Shown here piece by piece: positions 1 through 8,878 of a stretch of 64,000 bases of DNA. The stretch's first letter is position 1. Each line of letters opens with the position of its first letter. The translations under genes and the position numbers were made by a program. Source of the stretch: Pseudomonadota bacterium (GTDB lineage: Bacteria > Campylobacterota > Campylobacteria > Campylobacterales > Sulfurospirillaceae); assembly GCA_017860615.1 (NCBI GenBank), contig JAGDMU010000005.1, positions 124,001 through 188,000 of the forward strand, given 5' to 3'. The notes under the pieces were generated by a model, which searched no databases, was not told where the DNA came from, and saw nothing but the letters and a program-made list of their open reading frames with translations.

Positions 1-2
1 AA

Positions 3-812
3 CGTTCCGCTATCCGAATTCGTGAGGCGATTGAATTTGATGATACAGGCTATTCTGAGAACATCAACTCAACAGGGGATACCCAGCTTAAACTCGACAT
101 CAAAAGCGACCAAATCATTGAAGAAGAGTTTGCTAAAGTAGCTTCGATTAAAGAGATTGTGAGTGAAGAAAAAGAGGATAAAACACCTCTACATGCAAAC
201 GGTATTTACGGTGTTGGGTATGACCCATTGGATGGTTCAAGCCTTATTGATGTTAACCTCAGTGTTGGTTCCATCTTTGGCATTTACGAAGGTGGCTATG
301 CAGGAAGCAACCTCAAAGCGGCTGTTTATGTTGTCTATGGCCCTCGTGTTGAGTTGGTCATTGCCGAAGAAGATGTCAAGATGTACCGCCTCAATAAAAA
401 CAACGAATTTGTTTTCATCAAAGAGATAAAGCTGAAAGAAAAAGGTAAACTCAACGCTCCAGGTTCAACCCAAATGTGTTGGGAGCCTAAACATAAAGCC
501 CTCATTGATGCCATTTTTGCAGATGGGTATCGTTTGCGTTACTCTGGAGGCATGGTGCCAGACCTTCATCAAATCCTCCTCAAAGGTGGTGGACTGTTCT
601 CTTATCCTGCAACCAGCGATGTACCTAAAGGCAAACTTCGTATGATTTTTGAAGTCTTCCCTTTTGCATTCGTTTATGAAAAAGCGGGTGGCGAAGCGAT
701 TGATGGCAAACGAAGAGTACTTGATCTCATCCCTTCTCATCCACATGACACCACACCGTGTTTCTTTGGCTCTAAAGTAGAGATAGAACGTGTTCGGAAG
801 TGTTATGAGTAG
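3..812 (+). CDS. fbp: Fructose-1,6-bisphosphatase class I, 3' part (start lies outside the window)
   Basis: Hydrolyses fructose-1,6-bisphosphate to fructose-6-phosphate in gluconeogenesis. The reading frame is open from base 3, so the N-terminus is upstream of the window; a GTG at 159 is internal and not the start. About 269 residues are visible. They contain the metal-binding DPLDGS motif (bases 225-242), the following VGSIFGIY stretch, and the late family block [12 protein letters not shown]...GGGLFSYP before the [15 protein letters not shown] segment. The stop overlaps the start of the next small gene. The order fbp, small Cys protein, metG matches C. jejuni Cj0840c-Cj0838c from memory. 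Confidence 0.95.
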   Translation, partial: RSAIRIREAIEFDDTGYSENINSTGDTQLKLDIKSDQIIEEEFAKVASIKEIVSEEKEDKTPLHANGIYGVGYDPLDGSSLIDVNLSVGSIFGIYEGGYAGSNLKAAVYVVYGPRVELVIAEEDVKMYRLNKNNEFVFIKEIKLKEKGKLNAPGSTQMCWEPKHKALIDAIFADGYRLRYSGGMVPDLHQILLKGGGLFSYPATSDVPKGKLRMIFEVFPFAFVYEKAGGEAIDGKRRVLDLIPSHPHDTTPCFFGSKVEIERVRKCYE

Positions 813-1002
813 TGAAGTAAGCGATATTTACGAGCAAGATTTACAAGAGAAAAAAGCAATCCTACAAGCGTGTCAGAATGCTAAAAACGTTACGACTTGC
901 AGTGACTGTGAAAAAATGTTTGAGTGTGATACCCGCAAAACCTATGTCAAAGCCGTTTACGAAAGTATGGCAAAAGGACAAGGTGGCGGATTTGAGTTTT
1001 AA
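805..1002 (+). CDS. Small conserved four-cysteine protein, Cj0839-like
   Basis: A 65-residue soluble protein of unknown function. ATG 805 is preferred over the GTG at 790 because the upstream residues lie inside the 3' end of fbp; from 805 the genes overlap by only 8 bases. It carries cysteines at 23, 32, 35 and 41 (C-x8-C-x2-C-x5-C), a spacing that could hold a metal or a small Fe-S cluster, and a Gly-rich tail ending GGGFEF. A similar small gene sits between fbp and metG in C. jejuni, which supports it being real. No enzyme family is recognised; metal binding is inference from the cysteines only. Confidence 0.75.
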   Translation: MSSEVSDIYEQDLQEKKAILQACQNAKNVTTCSDCEKMFECDTRKTYVKAVYESMAKGQGGGFEF

Positions 1003-1018
1003 CAAGCTATTTAAAAAA

Positions 1019-1116
1019 AGTTCTTTTAGAACTTTCAATACGTCTTTAAAGCAAAGCTCTAAAGACTACGTTAACACTAGGTTCTCTTCGGCAGAGCGCC
1101 CACGCACCTTTGGTGC
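1019..1116 (+). repeat. Dispersed multi-hairpin repeat, copy 1 (full length)
   Basis: Four consecutive inverted repeats: AGTTCT/AGAACT (1019-1033), GTCTTTA/TAAAGAC with an inner AGC-AAA-GCT (1042-1066), CTCT/AGAG (1084-1096) and GCACC-TTT-GGTGC (1104-1116). The same block occurs inverted at 63847-63944 and shortened at 49607-49670. In copy 3 the second stem reads GTTTTCA/TGAAAAC, so two base pairs changed on both sides together. This copy fills the gap before metG and would lie in any metG leader transcript. Confidence 0.8.
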
Positions 1117-1144
1117 TTTATATTAATTTTAACTAGGAAAAACG

Positions 1145-3076
1145 ATGTCCCAAAAAGCCTACATTACCACCCCCATTTACTATGTAAACGATGTTCCGCA
1201 TATCGGACATGCGTACACGACCATCATCGCAGACACCATGGCTCGTTACTATCGTCTTAAAGGCTATGAGACTTACTTCTTAACAGGAACCGATGAGCAC
1301 GGTCAAAAAATCGAAGAAGCCGCAAAATTACGCAACAAAACACCACAAGCCTATGCGGATGAGATCAGTGGCAAATTCCGCGCCCTTTGGGATGAGTTTG
1401 AGATCAGTTACGACAAATTTATTCGTACCACCGATGCTGAGCATAAAACAGGGGTTCAAAAAGCATTTCAAGTCATGTTTGACAAAGGTGACATCTACAA
1501 AGGTGAATACGAAGGACACTACTGCGTGAGCTGTGAAACGTTCTTTACCGACACGCAACTGGTGGATGAAGACAAATGCCCAGATTGCGGCAAACTAACA
1601 CGCCTCGTTAAAGAAGAGAGCTACTTCTTTAAACTCTCCAAATACCAAGAAGACCTCATAAAATGGTACAACAACGATGAGAAATGTGTTCTTCCAAAAG
1701 GCAAAAAGAATGAAGTCATCAGCTTTGTCAAACAAGGACTTCGCGATCTCTCCATCACCCGTACCAGTTTTGACTGGGGTGTCAAACTACCTGCAAGCAT
1801 GAACGATGATAAACACGTGATGTACGTTTGGTTGGATGCGCTTTTAAATTACACAACAGCCCTCGGATACGGCACCGATGAGAAAAATATGGACTTCTGG
1901 CCTGCAACCATGCATCTTGTAGGCAAAGACATTCTTCGCTTCCATGCCATCTACTGGCCAGCATTTTTGATGAGCCTTGGGTTAGCTCTTCCAAAACACG
2001 TTGCGGCACACGGTTGGTGGACACGTAATGGTGAAAAGATGAGTAAAAGTAAAGGCAATGTTGTCAACCCAAAAGAGGTTGCGGATGCCTATGGTCTGGA
2101 AAACTTTCGATACTTTATGCTACGTGAAGTTCCCTTTGGTCAAGACGGTGACTTTAGCCAAAAAGCGTTGATGGATCGCATCAATTCTGATCTTGGCAAT
2201 GAGCTTGGCAATCTTCTAAACCGCATCATCGGTATGAGCGGTAAATACAGCAATGGTGTTATCAATTCTAAAGATATCAGCACCTTCCATGCGAGCGAAC
2301 TCACGGCGGTTGACGAGATCTTAAACAATGTCGAAAACACCCTACAAGAACTTCAAACCAATCGTTACCTTGAAGAGCTTTGGAAAGCACTCAGTATTGC
2401 AAACCAAGCGATTACCGTGCATGAACCATGGGTGAAAATCAAAGAAGGAAAAGTCGATCAAGCACTAGCACTTGTTGCTTTAGTTTCTAACATTTTAGCA
2501 CGTGTCAGTGTGCTTCTACACCCTGTGATGCCAAAAACGACCCTGACCATTGCTAAAGCATTAGGCTTTGAGATTAACACCGCCAACTACGATAAATACG
2601 TTGTAAGAAAAAGCTTCTTAGATGAGTTTACCATCGAAAAAGTACCACCGCTTTTCCCACGTATCGAAGAAGAGTTGATGGCTCAACCTGCTGCTGCAGT
2701 GGTTGAAGTTGCGCCTGTTAAAAGTAGCAAAAAAGAGACAAAACCTGAATCCATCATCACCATTGATCAATTTTTTGAAACCTCTTTGAAAATTGGAACT
2801 ATTTTGGAAGCGAGTATCTTAGAGGGAAGTGATCGTCTCTTAAAACTTAAAGTCGATCTAGCAGAAGTGGAGCCTAGACAAATTGTTGCGGGCATTCGTG
2901 AGTATTACACTCCTGAAGAGCTTGTGGGTACACAAGTCTGCGTTGTGGCTAACTTGAAGCCTGCAACCATCAAAGGACTGCTCAGTCAAGGAATGCTTTT
3001 AGCGGCGAAGGACAAAGAAGGACTTTGCCTTGTAAGACCTGAACGTCCACGCCAAACTGGCGCTTCTATTGGATGA
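1145..3076 (+). CDS. metG: Methionyl-tRNA synthetase with C-terminal tRNA-binding domain
   Basis: Charges tRNA-Met with methionine in the cytosol. The 643-residue protein has the class I signature HIGH at residues 19-22, a zinc knuckle C127-x2-C130...C145-x2-C148, and KMSKS near residue 299 followed by KGN. After a Lys/Ala-rich linker around 530-545, the last 100 residues form an EMAPII/Trbp111-like OB-fold (EPRQIVAGI, GLLSQGMLLAA) that dimerises and binds tRNA. The multi-hairpin repeat sits directly upstream. The stop overlaps the next start as ATGA, indicating translational coupling. Confidence 0.97.
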   Translation: MSQKAYITTPIYYVNDVPHIGHAYTTIIADTMARYYRLKGYETYFLTGTDEHGQKIEEAAKLRNKTPQAYADEISGKFRALWDEFEISYDKFIRTTDAEHKTGVQKAFQVMFDKGDIYKGEYEGHYCVSCETFFTDTQLVDEDKCPDCGKLTRLVKEESYFFKLSKYQEDLIKWYNNDEKCVLPKGKKNEVISFVKQGLRDLSITRTSFDWGVKLPASMNDDKHVMYVWLDALLNYTTALGYGTDEKNMDFWPATMHLVGKDILRFHAIYWPAFLMSLGLALPKHVAAHGWWTRNGEKMSKSKGNVVNPKEVADAYGLENFRYFMLREVPFGQDGDFSQKALMDRINSDLGNELGNLLNRIIGMSGKYSNGVINSKDISTFHASELTAVDEILNNVENTLQELQTNRYLEELWKALSIANQAITVHEPWVKIKEGKVDQALALVALVSNILARVSVLLHPVMPKTTLTIAKALGFEINTANYDKYVVRKSFLDEFTIEKVPPLFPRIEEELMAQPAAAVVEVAPVKSSKKETKPESIITIDQFFETSLKIGTILEASILEGSDRLLKLKVDLAEVEPRQIVAGIREYYTPEELVGTQVCVVANLKPATIKGLLSQGMLLAAKDKEGLCLVRPERPRQTGASIG

Positions 3077-4077
3077 AAATAGACAACTTTGTCCGCATTA
3101 TTGATGGAAGGCTTATCACAACGCCTCCCATCGATGCGTTTGCTACCATCTGCCTTGAAGCCTCTCGTGTTTCGCATGGAGATCTCTTCATCGATACCAG
3201 TGCATCACGTGAGCTGATCCATCAAGCCCTTGAGAAGGGGGCTTACGCGATTGTGACAACACTTCCTTTTAACAATGAAGATGAAGAGTGCGCGTGGATC
3301 GAAGTAAACTCTATAGAGCAGATACTCATCAAACTGTTGCGTTATACGATTACGCAAAAATCACTTGACATCACACTCCTCTCTCCTGTACAAGAAGCAC
3401 TGTTGGAGATGATTCAAACACCTCGTACCATCAAACGCCTACGAGGAGAGCTTATTAGCATTGTTAAAACCATTCTAAATGCCAAAGATGAAGAGCATTT
3501 TTGCCTTAGCAACAACGCATTGGTTGAACAGATCGCGCCTGTTGCACATAAAGTTGAAAACACTTTACAAGTAAAACCAACCATCATTCCAAAAGGTTTA
3601 TTTCTCAGCTCTTTTACGTATCATGAACGCTATTATACGGAGCAAAAAATCCCTGCTCTTTTTGTCGAAGAGTTGCTCTGTTTACTTGAATTTTGCGATA
3701 ACCATGAGATTGCTTACACATTAGAACACCTTGGATTTAGCGAACACTTTTACCCGCAGTTTGTCACACACACTTTGTGTAAAAAAGAGTTTGGCAGCAG
3801 TTCAAAAGCACTTATTTTTGAACCCCTTTCTGATGTATTGCCCACCTTGATAGATTACCTGCAAACACAGATTGATCCTTCAAAAATTATCCTCTGTCTT
3901 CCCAAAGACACTCAAAACCTTATCCCTTTTGAAGGGGAGATTCTTCTTTTTGAAACGCTCGATAATCTGGCAATTTTAAGCCAAAAATCATTTCAATATG
4001 CCCTTATTTTAGGCGATAAAGAAGATTTTGAGCCTCTGTTTATCAAAACATTTACAACCCAACCTAGCCTGTTTTAA
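3073..4077 (+). CDS. Conserved Campylobacterota protein with a Mur-ligase N-terminal-like domain (Cj0837c-like)
   Basis: 334 residues, overlapping metG by four bases. The first 70 residues (EASRVSHGDLFID...ALEKGAYAIVTT) resemble the UDP-binding N-terminal domain of MurE/MurF ligases, where the pattern is SRxVxxGDLFxA...GAxAxV. The central ATP-binding P-loop GTNGKT of Mur ligases is absent, so it cannot be a full ligase. The C-terminal half has no domain I recognise. In C. jejuni an uncharacterised gene holds the same place after metG. A role in binding a nucleotide-sugar is possible but is inference only. Confidence 0.65.
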   Translation: MKIDNFVRIIDGRLITTPPIDAFATICLEASRVSHGDLFIDTSASRELIHQALEKGAYAIVTTLPFNNEDEECAWIEVNSIEQILIKLLRYTITQKSLDITLLSPVQEALLEMIQTPRTIKRLRGELISIVKTILNAKDEEHFCLSNNALVEQIAPVAHKVENTLQVKPTIIPKGLFLSSFTYHERYYTEQKIPALFVEELLCLLEFCDNHEIAYTLEHLGFSEHFYPQFVTHTLCKKEFGSSSKALIFEPLSDVLPTLIDYLQTQIDPSKIILCLPKDTQNLIPFEGEILLFETLDNLAILSQKSFQYALILGDKEDFEPLFIKTFTTQPSLF

Positions 4078-4088
4078 AAGGAGTTTTC

Positions 4089-4508
4089 ATGTTACTCATC
4101 GATAATGAATCCAACACCCCTTTACACCTCACTATCTTAGAGCACATTTGCAAAGAGCATACACCCAAAGAGGTAGAACTCGTGATCATTGATGGCAAAA
4201 GTATGCATAAGCTCAATCTAGAGCATCGAGGCATGGATAAAACCACCGATGTATTGAGTTTCCCTGTGGATGATTTTCCCCATGCTCCGCTTGGTTCTAT
4301 TGTTATTAATTACGAACTTGCCGAACAAAAAGCAAAAGAGTTAGGACATAGTACAGAAGAAGAGATCACTCTACTTTTCATACATGGTATGCTTCATCTG
4401 TTAGGTTTTGATCATGAAATAGATAGTGGAGAAATGAGAGAACAGGAAAAAGCGTGGATAAAGCAGTATAATTTACCAGAAAGTTTGATTGTTCGCACAG
4501 AGGAGTAG
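4089..4508 (+). CDS. ybeY: Endoribonuclease YbeY
   Basis: Zinc-dependent single-strand endoribonuclease that acts in 16S rRNA 3'-end maturation and ribosome quality control. The 139-residue protein carries the family metal site HGMLHLLGFDH near residues 97-107 (H-x3-H-x5-H) and the preceding RGMDKTTDVLSFP block. It starts 11 bases after the previous gene with a strong AAGGAG site at 4078-4083. It is three bases upstream of a DJ-1-family gene, so probably co-transcribed. Length is normal for the family. Confidence 0.95.
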   Translation: MLLIDNESNTPLHLTILEHICKEHTPKEVELVIIDGKSMHKLNLEHRGMDKTTDVLSFPVDDFPHAPLGSIVINYELAEQKAKELGHSTEEEITLLFIHGMLHLLGFDHEIDSGEMREQEKAWIKQYNLPESLIVRTEE

Positions 4509-4511
4509 TAC

Positions 4512-5090
4512 ATGATTACCATTGGTATTGTGATCTTTCCAAATGTTGAGGAGCTCGATTTTATTGGTCCTTTTGAAGTCTTAAGCTACATCAATAAAAT
4601 ACAAGCACATAGTACCAAGGTCCTTTTAATTGCACCCTCACTTGAGCCTGTACACGCTTTCAATGGACTCAGAGTTTTTCCCGATCTCACTTTGGAAAAC
4701 TGCCCCAAGTTAGATATTTTACTTTTTCCAGGAGGAAAGGGGCGAACACAGTGGATGAAAGAGCCTTTGATGCAAGACTTCATCAAACAACACTACGAAG
4801 AGCTCACCTATCTTACTTCGGTATGCACAGGAGCTTTTTTTCTTGCAGAAGCAGGCGTCCTCTTGGGCAGAGAAGCTACCACCTACCACAGTGCTTTTGA
4901 TGAACTGGCTGAGTATGGCGTAAATGTTGTTACTTCCAAAGTGGTACAGGATGGAAAAATTATTACTGCTGGAGGCGTAAGCTCTGGTTTGGAGCTAGGA
5001 TTTTACCTTCTACGTGAACTTTTTAGTGCGCCTGTAGCGCAAGAAGTTGCAGATAAAATTGAATATAAAATCGATGTAACATGCCTTTAG
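4512..5090 (+). CDS. DJ-1/PfpI family protein (isonitrile hydratase-like)
   Basis: 192 residues with the class I glutamine-amidotransferase-like fold. It begins IGIVIFPNVEELDFIGPFEVL, as in the DJ-1/InhA group, where an acidic residue near the start supports the nucleophile. The nucleophilic elbow is SVCTGAFFLAEAG with cysteine at about residue 105. This resembles isonitrile hydratases and the sensor half of FtrA-type regulators, but no DNA-binding domain follows. Substrate is unknown; a stress-related hydrolase or glyoxalase-type role is possible. It ends the + strand run; mrdA converges from the other side 18 bases away. Confidence 0.8.
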   Translation: MITIGIVIFPNVEELDFIGPFEVLSYINKIQAHSTKVLLIAPSLEPVHAFNGLRVFPDLTLENCPKLDILLFPGGKGRTQWMKEPLMQDFIKQHYEELTYLTSVCTGAFFLAEAGVLLGREATTYHSAFDELAEYGVNVVTSKVVQDGKIITAGGVSSGLELGFYLLRELFSAPVAQEVADKIEYKIDVTCL

Positions 5091-5108
5091 TAGAATCTCA
5101 ATGTGTTC

Positions 5109-6923
5109 TTATTTTCCCTTGGGCATATCAGCTGTAATATAACCCATTTGGTAGAGTTTATCGTAAATTTTAGACGCAATTGGACCGCCCTCAGAGCCAC
5201 CGTGCCCACCGTGTTCGACTAAAACCGTCACAACATACTGAGGATTGTCGTAGGGTCCATATGTTGTTAACCATGCATGAGAGCGTTGGTAATAGTCCAT
5301 ATCTTCTTCACGCATACGTTTTTTATCCGTTTGAGAAATGCCAACAACTTGTGCCGTTCCTGTTTTTGCAGCTATCTTAAAAGGTGCCGTCACATTAATA
5401 TGCCTTAGTGCTGTACCACCAGGAACATTGGCAACCTCATACATACCTTCACGTGTTACTTTCAAAAAACGTTTTTCACTCTCGCTCACGATATTAGGAT
5501 CAACAGGAAAATCAAGAGGGACATCGTTTATTTTGCTCACAAAATGCGGTGTGACACCATTGCCTGTTGCTAGAAAAGCCGTATATTTTGCGACTTGTAT
5601 AGGCGTAACCAAGAAATAGCCCTGACCAATGGAGCTAATCAGTGTTTCACCTTGAGACCAACCTTTACCAAAACGTGCTTTTTTCCATTCACGACTGGGA
5701 ACTGTTCCCATAAATTCACGCGGTAAATCAATACCTGTTTTAGCAGCAAAGCCTATTTTAGAGAGAAATGGCGCAATATTATCAATGCCTGTTTTAAGGC
5801 TTGCTTTATAAAAATAATCATCGCAGCTTTCGCGAATAGCGCGTACATAAGAGATTATCCCATGACCCTCTTTTTTCCAGTCTCGAAATACCCTGCCCCC
5901 AAGCTCCATCGTACCCGTTGATTCAAATGTTGTTGTTGGACTAATGATGCCTGAATTCATCATTGCCATACCCACACCCATCTTTACAACAGAACCTGGA
6001 GGATAAAGGCCGTTTACCAATTTATTGGTGAATGGATGGTTTAGATCATTCGCTAAAACAGCCCATTCTTCGCGTGAGATACCACTGACAAATTTATTCA
6101 AATCATACTCAGGAAAACTAGCAGCCGCCAATATCTCACCATTTTTAGCATTCATCACAATAACAGCACCGCTGTCATCCCCAAAGAGTGTCTCAATGTA
6201 ACGTTGCAATTCAAGATCAAGACTTAAAACAAGATCATTGCTGACAGGAAGTGTTTTACTGACCTGTTCAATCTCTTGGTTAAAGGCCGTTACTTTGGTT
6301 TTCTTTTCACCTTTAATACCTTGCAAAACAGTATTGTAGTGCTTTTCGATACCTGTTTTCCCCGAAAATCCTACGAGCTTTGCCGTCTCATCTTCTGCCA
6401 CATCTTGTGTATTGGACTTACCCACATATCCAATAACATGAGATGCGAGTGAGCTATGCGGATAGTGCCTCTTGGACGTAATTTTAATTCTAAGATTATC
6501 ATGCTGAGCGATCTTAGCAAATTGTGGGATGAGCTTGTCGTATGGGATAAAACCGATAACATCCACAAAATCATGATTGTAAGCCGAATCTGCTTTGAGA
6601 TACTCTTTGATCATCTCTTTAGCAGTAAAATCAGGTAAGGCTTCAGCTAAAAAAGCAATCTCTTCATCTAAAATCGCACGACTTGCTTTCAGGCTAAGCC
6701 TAGGCTTGATACCAATAGAAAATCCTAAACGATTGATAGATAGAGGGTTCAGATTGCGATCCAAAATAACCCCACGCAAAGGAGCCAGTTCATCAACTTT
6801 AACAGCATTTTGTTTTGCAATCTCTTCATAATAAGCATTGGATTTGATACTAATATAATAAACCCTTACCAATAAGGCAACCCACACGGAAAGGAAAATA
6901 CCAAGAACGATCTTAATTCTCAC
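5109..6923 (-). CDS. mrdA: Penicillin-binding protein 2 (elongasome transpeptidase)
   Basis: Cross-links peptidoglycan during cell elongation together with RodA. 604 residues: an N-terminal membrane anchor (about 5-25), the PBP dimerisation region with APLRGVILDRN, and a transpeptidase domain with active serine in PGSVVK, SCD as the second motif (in RESCDDYFYK) and KTGTAQV as the third. It uses a GTG start that overlaps the stop of the MreD-like gene (GTGA). Sitting last in a run of envelope genes fits its role. Its partner rodA is at 36923, not adjacent. Confidence 0.95.
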   Translation of the reverse strand: MRIKIVLGIFLSVWVALLVRVYYISIKSNAYYEEIAKQNAVKVDELAPLRGVILDRNLNPLSINRLGFSIGIKPRLSLKASRAILDEEIAFLAEALPDFTAKEMIKEYLKADSAYNHDFVDVIGFIPYDKLIPQFAKIAQHDNLRIKITSKRHYPHSSLASHVIGYVGKSNTQDVAEDETAKLVGFSGKTGIEKHYNTVLQGIKGEKKTKVTAFNQEIEQVSKTLPVSNDLVLSLDLELQRYIETLFGDDSGAVIVMNAKNGEILAAASFPEYDLNKFVSGISREEWAVLANDLNHPFTNKLVNGLYPPGSVVKMGVGMAMMNSGIISPTTTFESTGTMELGGRVFRDWKKEGHGIISYVRAIRESCDDYFYKASLKTGIDNIAPFLSKIGFAAKTGIDLPREFMGTVPSREWKKARFGKGWSQGETLISSIGQGYFLVTPIQVAKYTAFLATGNGVTPHFVSKINDVPLDFPVDPNIVSESEKRFLKVTREGMYEVANVPGGTALRHINVTAPFKIAAKTGTAQVVGISQTDKKRMREEDMDYYQRSHAWLTTYGPYDNPQYVVTVLVEHGGHGGSEGGPIASKIYDKLYQMGYITADMPKGK

Positions 6924-7411
6924 CGTGTTACCTTAAAAAGCATAAATGAAAGTATCGAATCAACAGCTATATAGTAAAAATAGTAATTTGAAAAGTAGGG
7001 AAATGCCTCATTGTCCAAATAAGCAAAAAAAGCATTCAAGAAAAAATGCCCAAGATAAGCAATCATAATGTAAGCTGCCAAAATACAGTTGTTACATGTA
7101 ATAATATTTTGAATTTTATAAATCGCAAACTTATAAACAATGACAAATAAAATCACATACGAAAAGAGATAAAATCCTTTTGTAAGATCATACACACAAA
7201 GATAAAGAAATGCCAAAAAGAGAGGTGTAGCATTCTCTTCATGGTGATTAAAATTGAGAATAAGATAGCAAAAAACAACACCTACAAAAGAAGGAATAAG
7301 CGGATAGAGTGAAGACATTACAAGGCCAAAAAGTAGCCATCCACTGATCCAAAAGAGGGTTAAAGAGTTTTGATCAGCGCTATTTCGTCGCATATTGGAA
7401 AATGTTTGCAT
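6920..7411 (-). CDS. Small polytopic membrane protein, MreD-like
   Basis: 163 residues, strongly hydrophobic, with four or five predicted membrane segments. Direct coupling to mrdA (4-base overlap) and the size suggest the rod-shape protein MreD, which is poorly conserved in sequence; this is inference from position and topology. The ATG at 7411 and an ATG at 7393 both lie inside the 3' end of the upstream acetyltransferase gene, and neither has a clear Shine-Dalgarno site, so the exact start is uncertain by a few codons. It contains CNNC in the middle, which is unusual for MreD. Confidence 0.6.
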   Translation of the reverse strand: MQTFSNMRRNSADQNSLTLFWISGWLLFGLVMSSLYPLIPSFVGVVFCYLILNFNHHEENATPLFLAFLYLCVYDLTKGFYLFSYVILFVIVYKFAIYKIQNIITCNNCILAAYIMIAYLGHFFLNAFFAYLDNEAFPYFSNYYFYYIAVDSILSFMLFKVTR

Positions 7412-7818
7412 TTAATACAATCTGCCCATATTTTATGTGCAGGCAGTGCTTCTTTTGGGATTTCAGTAAAACCAACGGACTCAAAAAATGCTTTTTGATA
7501 GGTTAATGTAAAGACTTTTTTAACACCTAAAGTTTCCCCTTCTATCAGGAGATTTTGAATGATGCCCTTACCAATACCACGACCGCGAAAACCATCTTTT
7601 ACCACAAGACTTCGTATCTCAGCTAAATCATCTGCATGGAAGTGGAGCGCTCCAAATCCAATAATCTGATCATTCTCTTTGGCTAAAATGTAAGAGCGAA
7701 TATTGGTTGCCATTTCATCCGAACTACGAAAGAGGATAATGCCTTTTTCCACTTCGGGTTTAACAACATCTTGCATTTGAACAATATCGCTGAGTTTGGC
7801 TTTAGTGTAGGTAATCAT
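7360..7818 (-). CDS. GNAT acetyltransferase, short N-acetylglutamate synthase type
   Basis: 152 residues with a GNAT fold: the acetyl-CoA loop is GFRGRGIGKGI. The C-terminal block KIWADCIKCKHFPICDEIAL, with four cysteines in a CxxC...C...CDE arrangement, is characteristic of short stand-alone N-acetylglutamate synthases (first step of arginine synthesis), including the ArgO-type enzyme described in C. jejuni. It overlaps the MreD-like gene downstream and the engB stop upstream by four bases. The activity is family inference; other small GNAT proteins share the fold but usually lack the cysteine tail. Confidence 0.7.
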   Translation of the reverse strand: MITYTKAKLSDIVQMQDVVKPEVEKGIILFRSSDEMATNIRSYILAKENDQIIGFGALHFHADDLAEIRSLVVKDGFRGRGIGKGIIQNLLIEGETLGVKKVFTLTYQKAFFESVGFTEIPKEALPAHKIWADCIKCKHFPICDEIALIKTL

Positions 7819-8417
7819 GATTGCTCTCCAAAAAGCGTTTCAAAAATGGCATTCAAAGCCTTATCTACGCCTTTTTTACTACTGCTTGAAACCAAAATAG
7901 CATCAGGATAATTTTTTTTAATCACACTGATTTCACTCTGTTTCAATTTATCAAGTTTGGTAAAAATACGTAAAATGACCTGATCAGGTCTTACAATTTC
8001 ACTCAAATAGTTATGAACCGCTTGATCAATCTCTAAAAATGGGTGGCGTGAATCGACAAGATGCACAAAAGTACGAATCGAAACACGTTTTTTAATATAA
8101 TCCGTTAGATTTCTTTGCCACTCTTCTTTCAAGCTATGGGAAACTTTGGCATACCCAAAACCTGGAAGATCTACCAGTTGTGCATGATAGGTCTTTTCAT
8201 CTTTGCTCAAAACAATCTGGAAAAAGTTAATAAGCCGTGTTTTACCTGGTGTTGAAGAACTTTTGGCAAGTCCTTTTTTATTGGCGAGCGCATTGATGAT
8301 TGAGCTTTTTCCCACATTACTACGACCAATAAAAGCAACCTCGCTCATTCCTTCTGGTGTCGTCTCCTCCATTTTAGAGGCAGACTTCACAAAGAAGGCG
8401 TCTTTGACTTTAATCAC
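7815..8417 (-). CDS. engB: Ribosome biogenesis GTP-binding protein EngB/YsxC
   Basis: Essential GTPase that assists 50S subunit assembly. 200 residues with ordered G motifs: P-loop GRSNVGKSS, switch threonine in SSTPGKTRLINF, G3 DLPGFGYA, and G4 TKLDK. Length and motif order match the YihA/EngB family. Its start overlaps the stop of lptA by four bases and its stop overlaps the acetyltransferase start by four, so it is embedded in the envelope operon. Confidence 0.95.
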   Translation of the reverse strand: MIKVKDAFFVKSASKMEETTPEGMSEVAFIGRSNVGKSSIINALANKKGLAKSSSTPGKTRLINFFQIVLSKDEKTYHAQLVDLPGFGYAKVSHSLKEEWQRNLTDYIKKRVSIRTFVHLVDSRHPFLEIDQAVHNYLSEIVRPDQVILRIFTKLDKLKQSEISVIKKNYPDAILVSSSSKKGVDKALNAIFETLFGEQS

Positions 8418-8878
8418 TGTTTTTTATCCTCAACTTTGAAAATAAATTTAACAGGAGCGCTTCCCTTCCCATCCACTTCATAATGACCACTGATTTGATC
8501 AACACGAATAAAATCGCCATACACTTTTTTATCCGTCTCAATTTCATGCAAAAATGCCTTTTTTTCTAAAACATAAAGACTTTTACTTGGCTCATAAGTC
8601 ATTTTCTCTGCTTCGCCATAATACTTTTTTTGATTCATCGTCAAGTTGCCCTTTGCATCACCTGTGGCGATATAGCGAATAGGCTGCTTCTTATCATCGA
8701 ACTCTATGACAACTTTTTTTGCGGTAAGTTTATCGCCCTCTTTGATGACCACAACATGACCTTCAAAAATACTAACTTTTTTCTTCTCATCAGCAAAAAA
8801 TTTCTCGGCTGTCACTTCGACTTCTGCACTAAAGAGCAGTTGCGAAATACAGAGGCATAATAAAATAAGTTTTTTCAT
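8414..8878 (-). CDS. lptA: LPS transport periplasmic protein LptA
   Basis: 154 residues with a cleavable signal peptide (MKKLILLCLCISQLLFSA) followed by an OstA-like beta-jellyroll: repeated VTAEKFFADEKKKVSIFEGHV and LTAKKVVIEFD segments. LptA forms the periplasmic bridge that carries lipopolysaccharide from LptC at the inner membrane to LptD. It begins immediately after the lptC stop (no gap), as in other Campylobacterota. Start ATG 8878 fits the signal peptide exactly. Confidence 0.85.
   Translation of the reverse strand: MKKLILLCLCISQLLFSAEVEVTAEKFFADEKKKVSIFEGHVVVIKEGDKLTAKKVVIEFDDKKQPIRYIATGDAKGNLTMNQKKYYGEAEKMTYEPSKSLYVLEKKAFLHEIETDKKVYGDFIRVDQISGHYEVDGKGSAPVKFIFKVEDKKQ

Noticed and set aside
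465-746. 93-codon frame on the minus strand inside fbp
   Set aside because: It is antisense to conserved fructose-bisphosphatase sequence, without supporting signals.
3073-4077. Complete MurE/MurF ligase
   Set aside because: No GTNGKT-type P-loop or ligase C-terminal domain; only the N-terminal domain resemblance remains.
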